Source: Ruegeria sp. ANG-S4
Lineage (GTDB): Bacteria; Pseudomonadota; Alphaproteobacteria; Rhodobacterales; Rhodobacteraceae
Assembly: GCF_000814005.1 (NCBI RefSeq)
Contig: NZ_JWLK01000001.1
Span: forward strand, 186,001 to 250,000
DNA length: 64,000 nt
Reading direction: 5' to 3'
This document shows, piece after piece, positions 1-7,872 of the stretch; positions within the stretch are counted from its first letter, which is position 1; each line of letters opens with the position of its first letter. The position numbers were made by a program, and so were the translations under genes. The notes beneath the pieces were generated by a model, which saw only the letters and a list, made by a program, of their open reading frames with translations, did not search any database and was not told the DNA's origin.

Positions 1-186
1 AGTTGCCCCCGCGCCTTTGTTCACGGCGTGCAGAACCGACATCTTTCGTACCTTGACCACTTGCCAAAGATAGGGGTCGAGGTGATCGAAATTCCGGATT
101 CTGGTCACTTCCCGATGTATTCCAATCCGCCGGCCCTATGGAGGGCGATGGCGGAGTTTCTCTCCCGAAACGAGGCTCAATCATGA
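1..186 (+). CDS. Alpha/beta hydrolase, C-terminal fragment (5' end outside window)
   Basis: An open frame enters from the left edge and gives about 61 residues before a TGA. The end of the chain reads VIEIPDSGHFPMYSNP, the usual catalytic-histidine segment of alpha/beta hydrolases (G-H-F/W-P/M) followed by an amphipathic last helix. The stop overlaps the next start in an ATGA arrangement, so the gene is probably translationally coupled to the RraA-like gene. Only the tail is visible, so the substrate cannot be named; esterase or C-C hydrolase are both possible. Confidence 0.7.
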   Translation, partial: SCPRAFVHGVQNRHLSYLDHLPKIGVEVIEIPDSGHFPMYSNPPALWRAMAEFLSRNEAQS

Positions 187-785
187 TCCCCTCGGACTTC
201 ATTGCCTTTCCCACGGGAAATCTGTGCAATGCGGACGCCGCAGTCCGGCCTCTCATCTCGCAAATCAAACCGCTCCTTCCCGGGCGACGCATTGCCGGAA
301 GGGCTCGGACCGTTCGGATCACACCCGGTCAGAACGGCGCCATTCATCGCGCTGTGCATGTGGCTAATCCGGGCGATGTGTTGGTTGTTGATGGTGGTGC
401 ATCCGACCGCTTTGGCCCGTTTGGGGACCTTTTGGCGGATGGTTGCAAAGCCAAAGAAATCAGCGGCGCGGTTTTCGATTGCACCATCCGGGACAGCGCA
501 GATATCGCCGCTTTGGGATTTCAAGTGTTCTGTCGGGGCTATCATCCGGAACCTACCGCAAAAGACGATCCGGGTGAGATCGATGTCGCGGTCAACGTCG
601 GCGGTGTATCCGTATCGCCGGGTGACATCATCGTTGGCGATGATGACGGCGTCGTGGTTATCCCCGCGCAAAGTGCCGAGAATGTCTTGCGCAAAGTCGC
701 TCAGGTTGCCGAGCGCGAGGACGCCATTCGAGCCCGAATTCTGGCCGGTGAAACCACCTATGACATTTTCGAGCTTGACCACTGA
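183..785 (+). CDS. RraA family protein (HMG aldolase / oxaloacetate decarboxylase-like)
   Basis: This 200-residue protein belongs to the RraA/MenG-like fold, whose catabolic members are class II metal-dependent 4-hydroxy-4-methyl-2-oxoglutarate aldolases or oxaloacetate decarboxylases. The signature is visible near residues 75-110: FGDLLADGCKAK, then GAVFDCTIRD, supplying the Arg-Asp pair that binds the 2-oxo acid and metal. The C-terminal half has the family's VSPGDIIVGDDDGVVVIP strand pattern. I chose the ATG at 183 rather than 138 because it overlaps the previous stop (ATGA) and gives the normal family length. Together with the upstream hydrolase and downstream cupin it looks like the end of a catabolic operon; the true substrate is unknown. 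Confidence 0.85.
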   Translation: MIPSDFIAFPTGNLCNADAAVRPLISQIKPLLPGRRIAGRARTVRITPGQNGAIHRAVHVANPGDVLVVDGGASDRFGPFGDLLADGCKAKEISGAVFDCTIRDSADIAALGFQVFCRGYHPEPTAKDDPGEIDVAVNVGGVSVSPGDIIVGDDDGVVVIPAQSAENVLRKVAQVAEREDAIRARILAGETTYDIFELDH

Positions 786-811
786 ACCCCCTTCAAATTG
801 GAAGCACATTC

Positions 812-1183
812 ATGAGCAGACCAGATACGTTCTTCAATTTCGCCGACCTCAGCAAAGGCATCGCCCGGACGCTCGCACCCGGTATAGAAACGCGCGTTTT
901 TCCGGGGGAACAGGCCATGTTCTCGGTCGTGAGCTTTGAGCCATTTAGCGAAGGATCAATCCACGCACATCCGGAAGAACAATGGGGTGTCCTTCTCGAA
1001 GGAAGCGGCGTTCGCCTGCAGGATGGTGTCGAGGTTCCGGTTGAAAGCGGTGACTTCTGGCTCACGCCAGGTGGGATTGCGCATGGATTTCGCGCAGGGG
1101 CAGATGGCGCGAGAGTGCTGGATGTTTTTGCGCCCCCACGTGCGGCCTATCGCAAGGCCGGGTCCGGTTTTGCCGCCGAATAG
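812..1183 (+). CDS. Cupin domain protein
   Basis: A 123-residue single-domain cupin. Cupin motif 1 is seen in the segment SIHAHPEEQWGVLLEGSG and motif 2 in VESGDFWLTPGGIAHGF, with His residues positioned for a metal site (HAH...E and the later H). It follows the RraA-like gene by 26 bp on the same strand and is probably co-transcribed. Small cupins of this kind are isomerases, dioxygenase-like enzymes or ligand sensors; nothing in the sequence decides between these. Confidence 0.8.
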   Translation: MSRPDTFFNFADLSKGIARTLAPGIETRVFPGEQAMFSVVSFEPFSEGSIHAHPEEQWGVLLEGSGVRLQDGVEVPVESGDFWLTPGGIAHGFRAGADGARVLDVFAPPRAAYRKAGSGFAAE

Positions 1184-1270
1184 CGTGGCGACAGAGAAAC
1201 GCTGGATGTGCGGAACAAACTGAATTGCTCCGGGGGAACAAGGCCATTCAAACGGAGCCTATTCGGCGCT

Positions 1271-2251
1271 TCACCAGCGGTGATACCTATCAGAGCCCTC
1301 ATTGGCTGCACTGTTTCGGTTGTTGTCAGCACGGTTTTCGATCCGCTCCCAGCACCAGCTGATCAAAAACGCCAAACAACCAACAATTGCGATAACGATT
1401 GCCGCTGCCTCAATCCGAAACACGGCTGACTCGATTGTGGGTGCCGTGACCAAAAGCGTGGCGATTGTAAAGAACATCGCTGTCCAGATTGTGTTGCCGC
1501 CTATTCTGTGAACCCCGAATACAGCGGCAGCAAAACCCAGTACGACCAGAAATTTGTGTGACAGTCCGCTGAATTCCAGCCCGATGGCGATGAAGGAACC
1601 AAGCGCGACGCCCACCCCGAACCGCGCTGCAGCATCGGGAACCTTTTGTAAGGGAGCCAATACGCGGAACACGAAGAGAAAAGACAGCCAGTAGGATTTT
1701 TGGTTTCCGATCAAATGCGCAAGGAATGATGTCAAAGCCAGGCCTGCAAGTAAAAACACCCAGACCGACAGCGCCCCCTTCAACGACATCGGTGGCCGGT
1801 TTGCTGCCCCGGCCAAATTCAGTCGCACACTTAGAAGGCCCCCGACGACGGCAGTCACGACGAACATCAGGACCAGAAAGGCCGTCCGTTCATCCGGGGC
1901 GATCAACAGGTACAGAAGCAACCCGTTCAACGCCGGGATTGTAGCAAAACCTCCGTTTGTGTGACCTTCAATCGCAGCCCAGCTGATCAGAACGAAGCCG
2001 CACAGGAACCCAATCCAATGAAAGGGATACAGGGTGCAGACCAGAACGCAGCCCGCGACCAGAACCAATGTTCGCGCGGTAGATCTGCGTGTTGAAAAAA
2101 CGGACCCCAAAAAGCCAGCTGAAAACCCTGCGACAGCAGCGACCCCGCCCGATGGTGCCAATTCTTGGCCTAACAGCGTGACAATTGCTGCCGCCGCACA
2201 AATCGTAATCGTCACGCGCCAGGAGAGTAATCCGCCAGTTTGCGTCGACAC
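1271..2251 (-). CDS. FUSC-like aromatic-acid exporter / multi-pass membrane protein
   Basis: About 326 residues with roughly eight to ten hydrophobic segments in two blocks separated by a short polar stretch, and the motif NQKSYWLSFLFVFR at the start of the second block, which resembles the repeated core of FUSC/aromatic-acid-exporter-like proteins. Both candidate starts are GTG; I use the one at 2251 because GGGAGAAAC lies just upstream, whereas the one at 2281 has no such site. It is the last gene of a minus-strand run nitroreductase-marR-this gene, which suggests efflux of a compound sensed by the MarR protein. The substrate is unknown, and family assignment is by fold and pattern only. 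Confidence 0.6.
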   Translation of the reverse strand: MSTQTGGLLSWRVTITICAAAAIVTLLGQELAPSGGVAAVAGFSAGFLGSVFSTRRSTARTLVLVAGCVLVCTLYPFHWIGFLCGFVLISWAAIEGHTNGGFATIPALNGLLLYLLIAPDERTAFLVLMFVVTAVVGGLLSVRLNLAGAANRPPMSLKGALSVWVFLLAGLALTSFLAHLIGNQKSYWLSFLFVFRVLAPLQKVPDAAARFGVGVALGSFIAIGLEFSGLSHKFLVVLGFAAAVFGVHRIGGNTIWTAMFFTIATLLVTAPTIESAVFRIEAAAIVIAIVGCLAFLISWCWERIENRADNNRNSAANEGSDRYHRW

Positions 2252-2322
2252 GGTTGTTTCTCCCTGGTGGCAAAGACGCACGCGCGTTCCAGCGTGCTCG
2301 CGAGGGGGTTGTCTTACACCTG

Positions 2323-2772
2323 TTAGTCTCTTTCGCGGTCCAAAGCTTCGCGTATGCGCGCCAGATTGGGAAGTGACTTGGCAAACGGTTCTGATCCAAG
2401 ATCGGCGAAGACAGGGCCCAGAGCTTTGGACATTTTTTCCATGCTCTGCTCTAAGAATGTTCTCCCTTGCAGTGTGGAACGCGCAATTTTGGAGCGTTTG
2501 TCGCTGGGATTGGTCTGCAAGGTGATCAAAGCATGGCTTTCGAGGCTCGCCAGCATGTGGGTCATCGAAGTTTTGGGAACCTGAAATGCGCTGGACAGTT
2601 GCAGCGGGGTCTCTCCGTCCGGGCGTCGGACAAGATGGCCCAGAATTCCGAACTGAGTGGCCGTCATTCGACCAGGCAACAACGCCTCCAGTTTGGTCGA
2701 GATTAACTGATTGATAATCCCGACCTCGGTGAAGAACCGATAGATTTCATCGATGTCGTCTTCAGGCGTCAT
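2323..2772 (-). CDS. MarR family transcriptional regulator
   Basis: 149 residues. The winged helix-turn-helix is visible at about residues 38-100: QFGILGHLVRRPDGETPLQL, then QVPKTSMTHMLASLE as recognition helix, then a wing containing NPSDKRSK, a MarR hallmark (D-x-R). The N- and C-terminal helices would form the dimer interface. Its start overlaps the end of the upstream nitroreductase gene by 11 bp, so it is co-expressed with it. MarR proteins are usually autorepressors released by phenolic or oxidising ligands; the two palindromes ahead of the operon (3875-3915) are the natural operators. Confidence 0.9.
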   Translation of the reverse strand: MTPEDDIDEIYRFFTEVGIINQLISTKLEALLPGRMTATQFGILGHLVRRPDGETPLQLSSAFQVPKTSMTHMLASLESHALITLQTNPSDKRSKIARSTLQGRTFLEQSMEKMSKALGPVFADLGSEPFAKSLPNLARIREALDRERD

Positions 2773-3862
2773 TCAGAATACGGGTCTCCAACGGCCAGCG
2801 GGGCGTGGCAATTGGCTCTGGCCCGTACCCCAAGCGCAGCAACATTTGCACTGTGTGGCCTGGTGACGCAAGAAGCTCATGTGCCAAGGCGTATTCAGTT
2901 TCCATTTCCGGATACTCCTGAAGCGCTTGGCTGACCGGGTGGAGCCCCAGGCCCATTTCCGTTGTTTTCAGATACAGACGCATAAGCTGACGTCCGGCGT
3001 CAAGTTGGTCCCGACGGGTATTTCTTGCGGTTGTGATAACGGCATAGTGCGGCGTTGCATCCAGAATTTCGAAATATCCCCGCAGGAAAGCCTTATTGCC
3101 GGGGTGATCGACATCCATCAGTGTCTCATTGTCCAGAAGGCCTGTCAGGCGCAGAGTCTCGAGCATCGGATCGCGCATTTCAATTCCGTCCGGATTGGCG
3201 TTGATCTCAGCCTTGCCGATGCGCATCAAATCGACCGATTCTTTCAGGGTGCGGGGTGTTCGCATCTCAATCTCGAACGCACGCTTTGTAAGTTCTTTGA
3301 CCTGCGCCACGTCCCCGGCATCGGCAATCAGATCGGCGTAGTCACCGAGGGTCGACATGTCGGTGTCCGAAAGGCGCTGAGCGGTAAAAGCTTCCTTGTT
3401 GGAGTGTCGCTTGAGTATCTGATCCGAGAGTGGATCGGCATTTCCACCAGACACAAAAACCGCTTCGGCGACGGACCCGCCTTCTCCGTCCGGCAAATAC
3501 TCTATTCGGACTTGAAACCCCTGAGCGCCCGCCGCCAAAACCATCGTTTCGATAAAGGCACCAAGACCAATGTAAAGCTGGCGATGGTAGGGGTCCGTTG
3601 CTGGCAGTTCGCGGTCCGTGTCGCGGTGGATGCGAACAGTGTTTTGGCCGATCAGTTCAACCAACCAAGGTTGCAGGTTGTGCGGATTGGGGGCGAGAAT
3701 TGCGTAAGACAAGGCGGCTTTGCGCGGATCGCCATACGGCTCTGGCCGCCATGGCGCCAAGGCGCGGTGCGGGGTGCGTGTGGCCAGAAAGCCCGCGACA
3801 CCTGTCGCCGCCAGAATCGTGCCGCCGCCGACGATTTTGAGGAAACGTCTTCTGTTTGGCAT
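2762..3862 (-). CDS. Tat-exported nitroreductase (Acg-like FMN oxidoreductase)
   Basis: 366 residues with an N-terminal twin-arginine signal (MPNRRRFLKIVGGG followed by a hydrophobic stretch), so the enzyme is predicted to fold with its cofactor and be exported. The body has the nitroreductase-like pattern of the Acg subgroup: SYAILAPNPHNLQPW near residue 52 (FMN phosphate and ring contact), a middle His/Asn-rich region and a C-terminal GLGLHPVSQALQEYPEM plus MLLRLGYGPEP. Family members bind FMN and reduce quinones or nitro compounds. The SD AAAGGAG precedes the ATG. It heads an operon with marR and a FUSC-like gene, pointing to detoxification of a quinone or aromatic. Confidence 0.8.
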   Translation of the reverse strand: MPNRRRFLKIVGGGTILAATGVAGFLATRTPHRALAPWRPEPYGDPRKAALSYAILAPNPHNLQPWLVELIGQNTVRIHRDTDRELPATDPYHRQLYIGLGAFIETMVLAAGAQGFQVRIEYLPDGEGGSVAEAVFVSGGNADPLSDQILKRHSNKEAFTAQRLSDTDMSTLGDYADLIADAGDVAQVKELTKRAFEIEMRTPRTLKESVDLMRIGKAEINANPDGIEMRDPMLETLRLTGLLDNETLMDVDHPGNKAFLRGYFEILDATPHYAVITTARNTRRDQLDAGRQLMRLYLKTTEMGLGLHPVSQALQEYPEMETEYALAHELLASPGHTVQMLLRLGYGPEPIATPRWPLETRILNDA

Positions 3863-3874
3863 GTGGAATCTCCT

Positions 3875-3894
3875 TTAGTACGATATCGAACTAA
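3875..3894. promoter_or_regulatory. Palindromic operator 1, putative MarR site
   Basis: TTAGTACGATATCGAACTAA is a 20-bp palindrome with a single mismatched pair. It lies just upstream of the SD of the nitroreductase gene and downstream of a candidate -10 (minus strand), a position where binding would block transcription. It shares its half-site TTAGTACGAT exactly with operator 2. The assignment to the MarR protein encoded in the same operon is inferred. Confidence 0.6.
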
Positions 3895-3895
3895 A

Positions 3896-3915
3896 ATAAT
3901 ACGAAATCGTACTAA
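3896..3915. promoter_or_regulatory. Palindromic operator 2, putative MarR site
   Basis: Imperfect palindrome around ATACGAAATCGTACT. Its right half ATCGTACTAA is the exact reverse complement of the left half of operator 1. On the minus strand it sits between a TTGATT -35-like element (about 3917-3922) and a TATTTT -10-like element, so binding would occlude RNA polymerase. The two operators are centred 21 bp apart, about two helical turns, which would place two dimers on one DNA face. Confidence 0.5.
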
Positions 3916-4081
3916 ATCAACCCATCCCATCGTTCATTGCCGTTTGACCATGCCCGGGGCCGTTCGGGATCGTGGGTGGCGCGATTGTCGCGCCTTATAC
4001 ATCAAGCATTTGGTGGCCATTCAGTGATAGTGCTGCGACACTAACCCAATGTCGTAGCTCAAGTTTGCCCAGAGAATTGTA

Positions 4082-6583
4082 ATGGACATCGTTCTTGTAA
4101 CCACAGTCGTTGCATCGCTATTCGTTGTGATCGGGCTTGCAGAGCCAGTCGCGGCGCGTCTTCGCATTCCCTACAGCGTCGTCCTCGCAGTTCTCGGCAT
4201 AATCATTGGCGTGGCCGCCACGTTCTTTCTTCAAACCGATCTCACCGAAGTAATGAACCCCGTGGCAGAGGCGATCCTTGGCTTCCCAATCCGCGCAAAT
4301 GTGTTCCTTTACATCTTTCTGCCGACACTTTTGTTTCAAGCGACGTTAGGCATGAACCTGAGGCGCATGCTGGATGATTGGGTTCCGATTTTCGTCCTCG
4401 CCATTGTCGCGGTTTTTGTCGCGACCTTCACCGTTGGGTTCGCGCTTGCAGCCGTTAGTTCGCTGCCGGTTGTCGCATGTCTCCTTTTGGGCGCCATCAT
4501 CTCGACGACAGACCCTTCGGCCGTTGTTAGTATCTTTCGGTCAATATCCGCCCCGCAAAGACTGGCCCGGATAATCGAAGGTGAAAGCCTTTTGAATGAT
4601 GCGGCTGCGATCGCCTTGTTTGGGCTGTTTATTGGATTTGTCATGGTTGGAGCGCCGGACCCGAGGCCCCAGGACGCCCTGTTCCAGTTTCCGATGCTTT
4701 TGGTTGGCGGGGCAATAACAGGTTGGGTTCTGGCGCGCGCGGGCCTGTGGCTGATGACGCTGATCGAAGGTTTCGAACTTGCGCAAATCTCAATCTCGAT
4801 CGCGTTGCCGTATCTGGCCTACATCATTGCAGAGCAAAGTATCGGTGCGTCCGGCGTGATCGCGGTCGTTGTTTCCGGCATCACGCTGAACTTGTCTGCA
4901 CCCGGACGCCTGACGCCGCAAGCGTGGGCTGTTCTTTCTGATATTTGGGGCGTCCTCGCACATTGGGCCGGAGCGCTGATCTTTATCCTTGCAGCACTTT
5001 TGATACCAAAACTCCTGAGCGACGTTCAGTGGACGGACTTTGGCCTGATCTTTGTGGTGATCGTCGCCGCCGTCGCCGCCCGTGTCTTTATCCTGTTCGG
5101 CTTCCTGCCGTTTTTGACGATGGTTCGCCTCTCTCCACCCGTGAACCGACCGTTTCGCTATGCGATTCTCTGGGGCGGGATGCGGGGGGCGGTGACTCTG
5201 GCGCTGGCACTGGCCGTAACCGAGAACGCACAGGTCGCCGCCGAAACGCAACGCGCCGTTGGCATCTTGGCGACAGGGTTTACGTTGTTCACCCTGATCG
5301 TGCAGGGGCCAACCCTTCGACCGTTCATTCGTCGGCTGGGACTTGAAGAATTGTCTTCGGTGGATGATGCGTTGTCACAACAGGTGATCGCCGTTTCGCT
5401 TCAAACGGTTCGGGAAGACGTTGAAAAAAACACCGCCAGCTATGAGCTGAATCCGGACATCGTTCGATCAGAAGCTGTCACGTTCGGGCAAAGGCTTGAT
5501 GCCGCAGTGCGCTTGGCGGAAGAGCGTAAAGACATTCTGGACCGGGACCGCGTGACTCTGGGTCTGATCGCCCTGGCTGCGGCAGAGCGGAACTTTGTCC
5601 TGAGCCACATGCGCGACAGGTCCCTTTCAACGCGGTTGGCAGAGCGGGCGATTTTGGACATCGACCGACTGATCGAGGCAACGCGCCTGCGCGGGCGCAC
5701 CGGGTACCTGCGAGCAGCGCGCCGAACGGTGGACTACGGTCGCCTGTTCAGGATAGCGGCGTTTCTGAACAACAGGTTGCGGTTGCGCAGACCCCTGGCC
5801 CGCGTCACAGCGCATCGGTTTGAAGTTTTGCTTGCCCAAAGGTTGGTGCTTCGTGATGTCAACCGCTTCATAGATCATCGCATTCGCCGGATACACGGGC
5901 GCAGAGTTGCGGGTATTCTCAGAGAGCTAATAGATCGACGTTCGGAATACGTGGACACGGCCCTGGACGGGCTTCAACTTCAATACCCCGGGTTTGCCGA
6001 AGAAGTTCAGCGTCGATTCATTCGTAGAATTGCCTTACGGCTGGAAGAGCGTGAATACGCCGAAATGTTCGACGAAGGCCTCATAGGTTCCGAGCTTTAT
6101 TCGGTGTTGTTACACGATGTCTCTGAAAAGCGCGCCGAGGCCGAACAACGTCCGATGATTGATATCGCGCCACGCGCAGCCGAATTGGTAAAACAACTGC
6201 CAGTCTTCGCGGACATGGATTCTGCCGGGCTGCGACGGTTGGCTCGCGCCCTGAAAACCCGCTACGTCGAGGCGGGAGAGGTCATCATTCGAAAGAACGC
6301 ACAGGCGCGCAGCGCGTATTTTATTGCCTCGGGCGCGGTCGAATTGCAGATGGCGGGGCAAAGTTGGCGGTTGGGTCGAGGCGACATTTTCGGCCAGACC
6401 GAACTGCTGCTGCGCCAAAAACGCAGGGCGTCGGTCCGGGCAATCGTGCCGACGACCCTGTTGGTTTTGGACGAGGACAAGTTCCGCAGACTTGTTCGGC
6501 GCAGCAAATCGTTGCGAAAGGCCGTAATTGCAAGTGCCGAAAACCAAGGCGTTGAGCTGGGGCAACTACTTGAACAGAAGTGA
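4082..6583 (+). CDS. Sodium:proton antiporter (CPA1 type) with C-terminal cyclic-nucleotide-binding domain
   Basis: 833 residues. The first ~420 form a CPA1 antiporter domain of about twelve membrane segments with the family's ion-binding signature in STTDPSAVVSIF and EGESLLNDAAAIALF (the ND pair). A long Arg/Glu-rich cytoplasmic helical region follows (about 420-690). Residues ~695-815 are a cyclic-nucleotide-binding/Crp-like module: LPVFADMDSAGLRRLA, then GEVIIRKNAQARSAYFIASG, then LGRGDIFGQTELLLRQKRRASVRA. This predicts exchange of Na+ (or K+) for H+ at the inner membrane, gated by a cyclic nucleotide or by the C-terminal domain. Three class III cyclases are encoded in the window. It stands alone, with a weak SD. 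Confidence 0.85.
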   Translation: MDIVLVTTVVASLFVVIGLAEPVAARLRIPYSVVLAVLGIIIGVAATFFLQTDLTEVMNPVAEAILGFPIRANVFLYIFLPTLLFQATLGMNLRRMLDDWVPIFVLAIVAVFVATFTVGFALAAVSSLPVVACLLLGAIISTTDPSAVVSIFRSISAPQRLARIIEGESLLNDAAAIALFGLFIGFVMVGAPDPRPQDALFQFPMLLVGGAITGWVLARAGLWLMTLIEGFELAQISISIALPYLAYIIAEQSIGASGVIAVVVSGITLNLSAPGRLTPQAWAVLSDIWGVLAHWAGALIFILAALLIPKLLSDVQWTDFGLIFVVIVAAVAARVFILFGFLPFLTMVRLSPPVNRPFRYAILWGGMRGAVTLALALAVTENAQVAAETQRAVGILATGFTLFTLIVQGPTLRPFIRRLGLEELSSVDDALSQQVIAVSLQTVREDVEKNTASYELNPDIVRSEAVTFGQRLDAAVRLAEERKDILDRDRVTLGLIALAAAERNFVLSHMRDRSLSTRLAERAILDIDRLIEATRLRGRTGYLRAARRTVDYGRLFRIAAFLNNRLRLRRPLARVTAHRFEVLLAQRLVLRDVNRFIDHRIRRIHGRRVAGILRELIDRRSEYVDTALDGLQLQYPGFAEEVQRRFIRRIALRLEEREYAEMFDEGLIGSELYSVLLHDVSEKRAEAEQRPMIDIAPRAAELVKQLPVFADMDSAGLRRLARALKTRYVEAGEVIIRKNAQARSAYFIASGAVELQMAGQSWRLGRGDIFGQTELLLRQKRRASVRAIVPTTLLVLDEDKFRRLVRRSKSLRKAVIASAENQGVELGQLLEQK

Positions 6584-6602
6584 ATCAGGACAGGGCTTCT
6601 GT

Positions 6603-7097
6603 TCATTCCACGCGATGCACCACAAGTAAGAAGCCTTCTTCGTCAGACGGGGCAACAAAATGCCGGGAAAGCTGATCGAACTGATCTTCCGAAAGCTGAA
6701 ACGGGTGCAGACCGGATTGATTTCGGTCCCGTAATCGCGCCTTGCAAACGTCATCGGGTAAATCGAAATAGTGAAGCTGCCCATTCGCACCCGACTTTTG
6801 CAGGATGTCACTCATCCAAGCGCGGGCTTCAACGGTGTTTGCGTGAAAATCCAGAACAACGGATGTTCCCGCTTTCAACACTGAAACGATATGCGGTCCC
6901 ATGATGTCGCGCAGCTTTTTGGAGCACCGGACGAAATCCGCGATGGAGGACATTTCTTTGCCAAAAAGGGCCGCCAACCACTCGTCTTCTGCAATCAGGA
7001 CGGTACGCTCTGACTGGCTGAGTTTTCGGGCATGTGTTGACTTGCCAGAGGCGGGCTTGCCGCAGAAAACAAAAAGCGTCGGTTTGGCTTCGTTCAT
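6603..7097 (-). CDS. AAA_33-type P-loop kinase / ATP-binding protein
   Basis: 164 residues from the ATG at 7097 (the longer frame to 7160 adds a non-conserved leader). A Walker A motif is clear, GKPASGKST, right after the first strand, followed by an Asp/Glu-rich EDEWLAALFG segment and VVLDFHANTVEARAW, as in small kinases of the AAA_33/zeta-toxin-like superfamily that phosphorylate a small molecule. The C-terminal LRDRNQSG resembles the lid arginines. The acceptor substrate is not evident. It ends 20 bp from the convergent antiporter gene and lies 121 bp downstream of the DUF2384-like gene on the same strand. Confidence 0.7.
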   Translation of the reverse strand: MNEAKPTLFVFCGKPASGKSTHARKLSQSERTVLIAEDEWLAALFGKEMSSIADFVRCSKKLRDIMGPHIVSVLKAGTSVVLDFHANTVEARAWMSDILQKSGANGQLHYFDLPDDVCKARLRDRNQSGLHPFQLSEDQFDQLSRHFVAPSDEEGFLLVVHRVE

Positions 7098-7218
7098 GAC
7101 CTTGCGCTTCGCACATGTGAACCTTGCCGCAACGATTGCCGGGCGCGTCGCAACGGTCAATAGCCATAAGTATCGGTGCCGGAATTCAGGTATTAGTTTG
7201 TTTTAAAGCGCAGGTGGC

Positions 7219-7638
7219 CTAGTTCAGCCTGTTGGCCCGAACATGGCTGGCGACTTCGACCACACGGTCGTCGCCAGCCTGGATGCAGCTTGCGGGGTTT
7301 TCGCCACCAAGCCCTGCGTTGGGCGAGGTCATCCAGAGCGCGCGTTGCCACGGGGTCATGTCTTTCGGCAGCGCAAAAAGAACATCCTCCATCAACGGAA
7401 ACGGTGTTCCGTCTTGGTCAAACTGGAACGATGGGTACGCCTCGGCACCTTCATAGGGAACCGAGAAAATCTTGCCGGTCCGCTTCCAGATGTCACCGAT
7501 CCGTGTGATTTGCCACGAGCCTTTCTTCCACTGCGCATGCACGGCGCTGGTGTCCAATAGTGGGAATTTCTGAGCGAACTCATCCTTGAGGATGTCGTTG
7601 ACCGCACAAAACTGCTTTTCAAACTTGGCCAGATACAT
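7219..7638 (-). CDS. DUF2384-like (Xre/MbcA/ParS antitoxin C-terminal domain) protein
   Basis: 139 residues. The C-terminal half carries the pattern of the antitoxin Xre/MbcA/ParS toxin-binding domain: PSFQFDQDGTPFPLMEDVL, then PWQRALWMTSPNAGLGG, ENPASCIQAGDDRVVEVAS. The N-terminal half lacks an obvious helix-turn-helix. Usual partners are RES-domain toxins, but none is present on either side. Nearest neighbours are a P-loop kinase downstream and a phospholipase D gene upstream. It may be an orphan antitoxin-like protein or a stand-alone member with another role. Confidence 0.6.
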   Translation of the reverse strand: MYLAKFEKQFCAVNDILKDEFAQKFPLLDTSAVHAQWKKGSWQITRIGDIWKRTGKIFSVPYEGAEAYPSFQFDQDGTPFPLMEDVLFALPKDMTPWQRALWMTSPNAGLGGENPASCIQAGDDRVVEVASHVRANRLN

Positions 7639-7708
7639 CAGCTACACAACACTCGTTAACAACACACGCAACAATATTGCCAGAGTAATGCGGGCTTGGA
7701 AGTAATAT

Positions 7709-7750
7709 AATTCACACTTGGCAAATTTAGATTGCGAAAGAGTGTGAATT
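7709..7750. repeat. 10-bp perfect inverted repeat in the gap upstream of the DUF2384 gene
   Basis: AATTCACACT at 7709-7718 and AGTGTGAATT at 7741-7750 are exact reverse complements separated by 22 bp. They lie in the 234-bp gap between the phospholipase D gene and the DUF2384-like gene, about 70-110 bp upstream of the latter's start, in AT-rich sequence. The spacing fits two half-sites of a regulator or a long-loop hairpin. No gene was found in this gap. Confidence 0.5.
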
Positions 7751-7872
7751 GCACACCAATAGCCCGCGTTCCGTGGGATTGTACAAAGATCGACTTCGTT
7801 GTCGGCCCCAAACGTTTCTTCTGTTTGGACAAAATCGGATGAAATTGGTTCGGCTCAAAACGGGTTGCGATC

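Noticed and set aside
177..809. 210-residue minus-strand frame opposite the RraA-like gene
   Set aside because: Antisense shadow; the plus-strand product has a clear RraA signature and coupled start.
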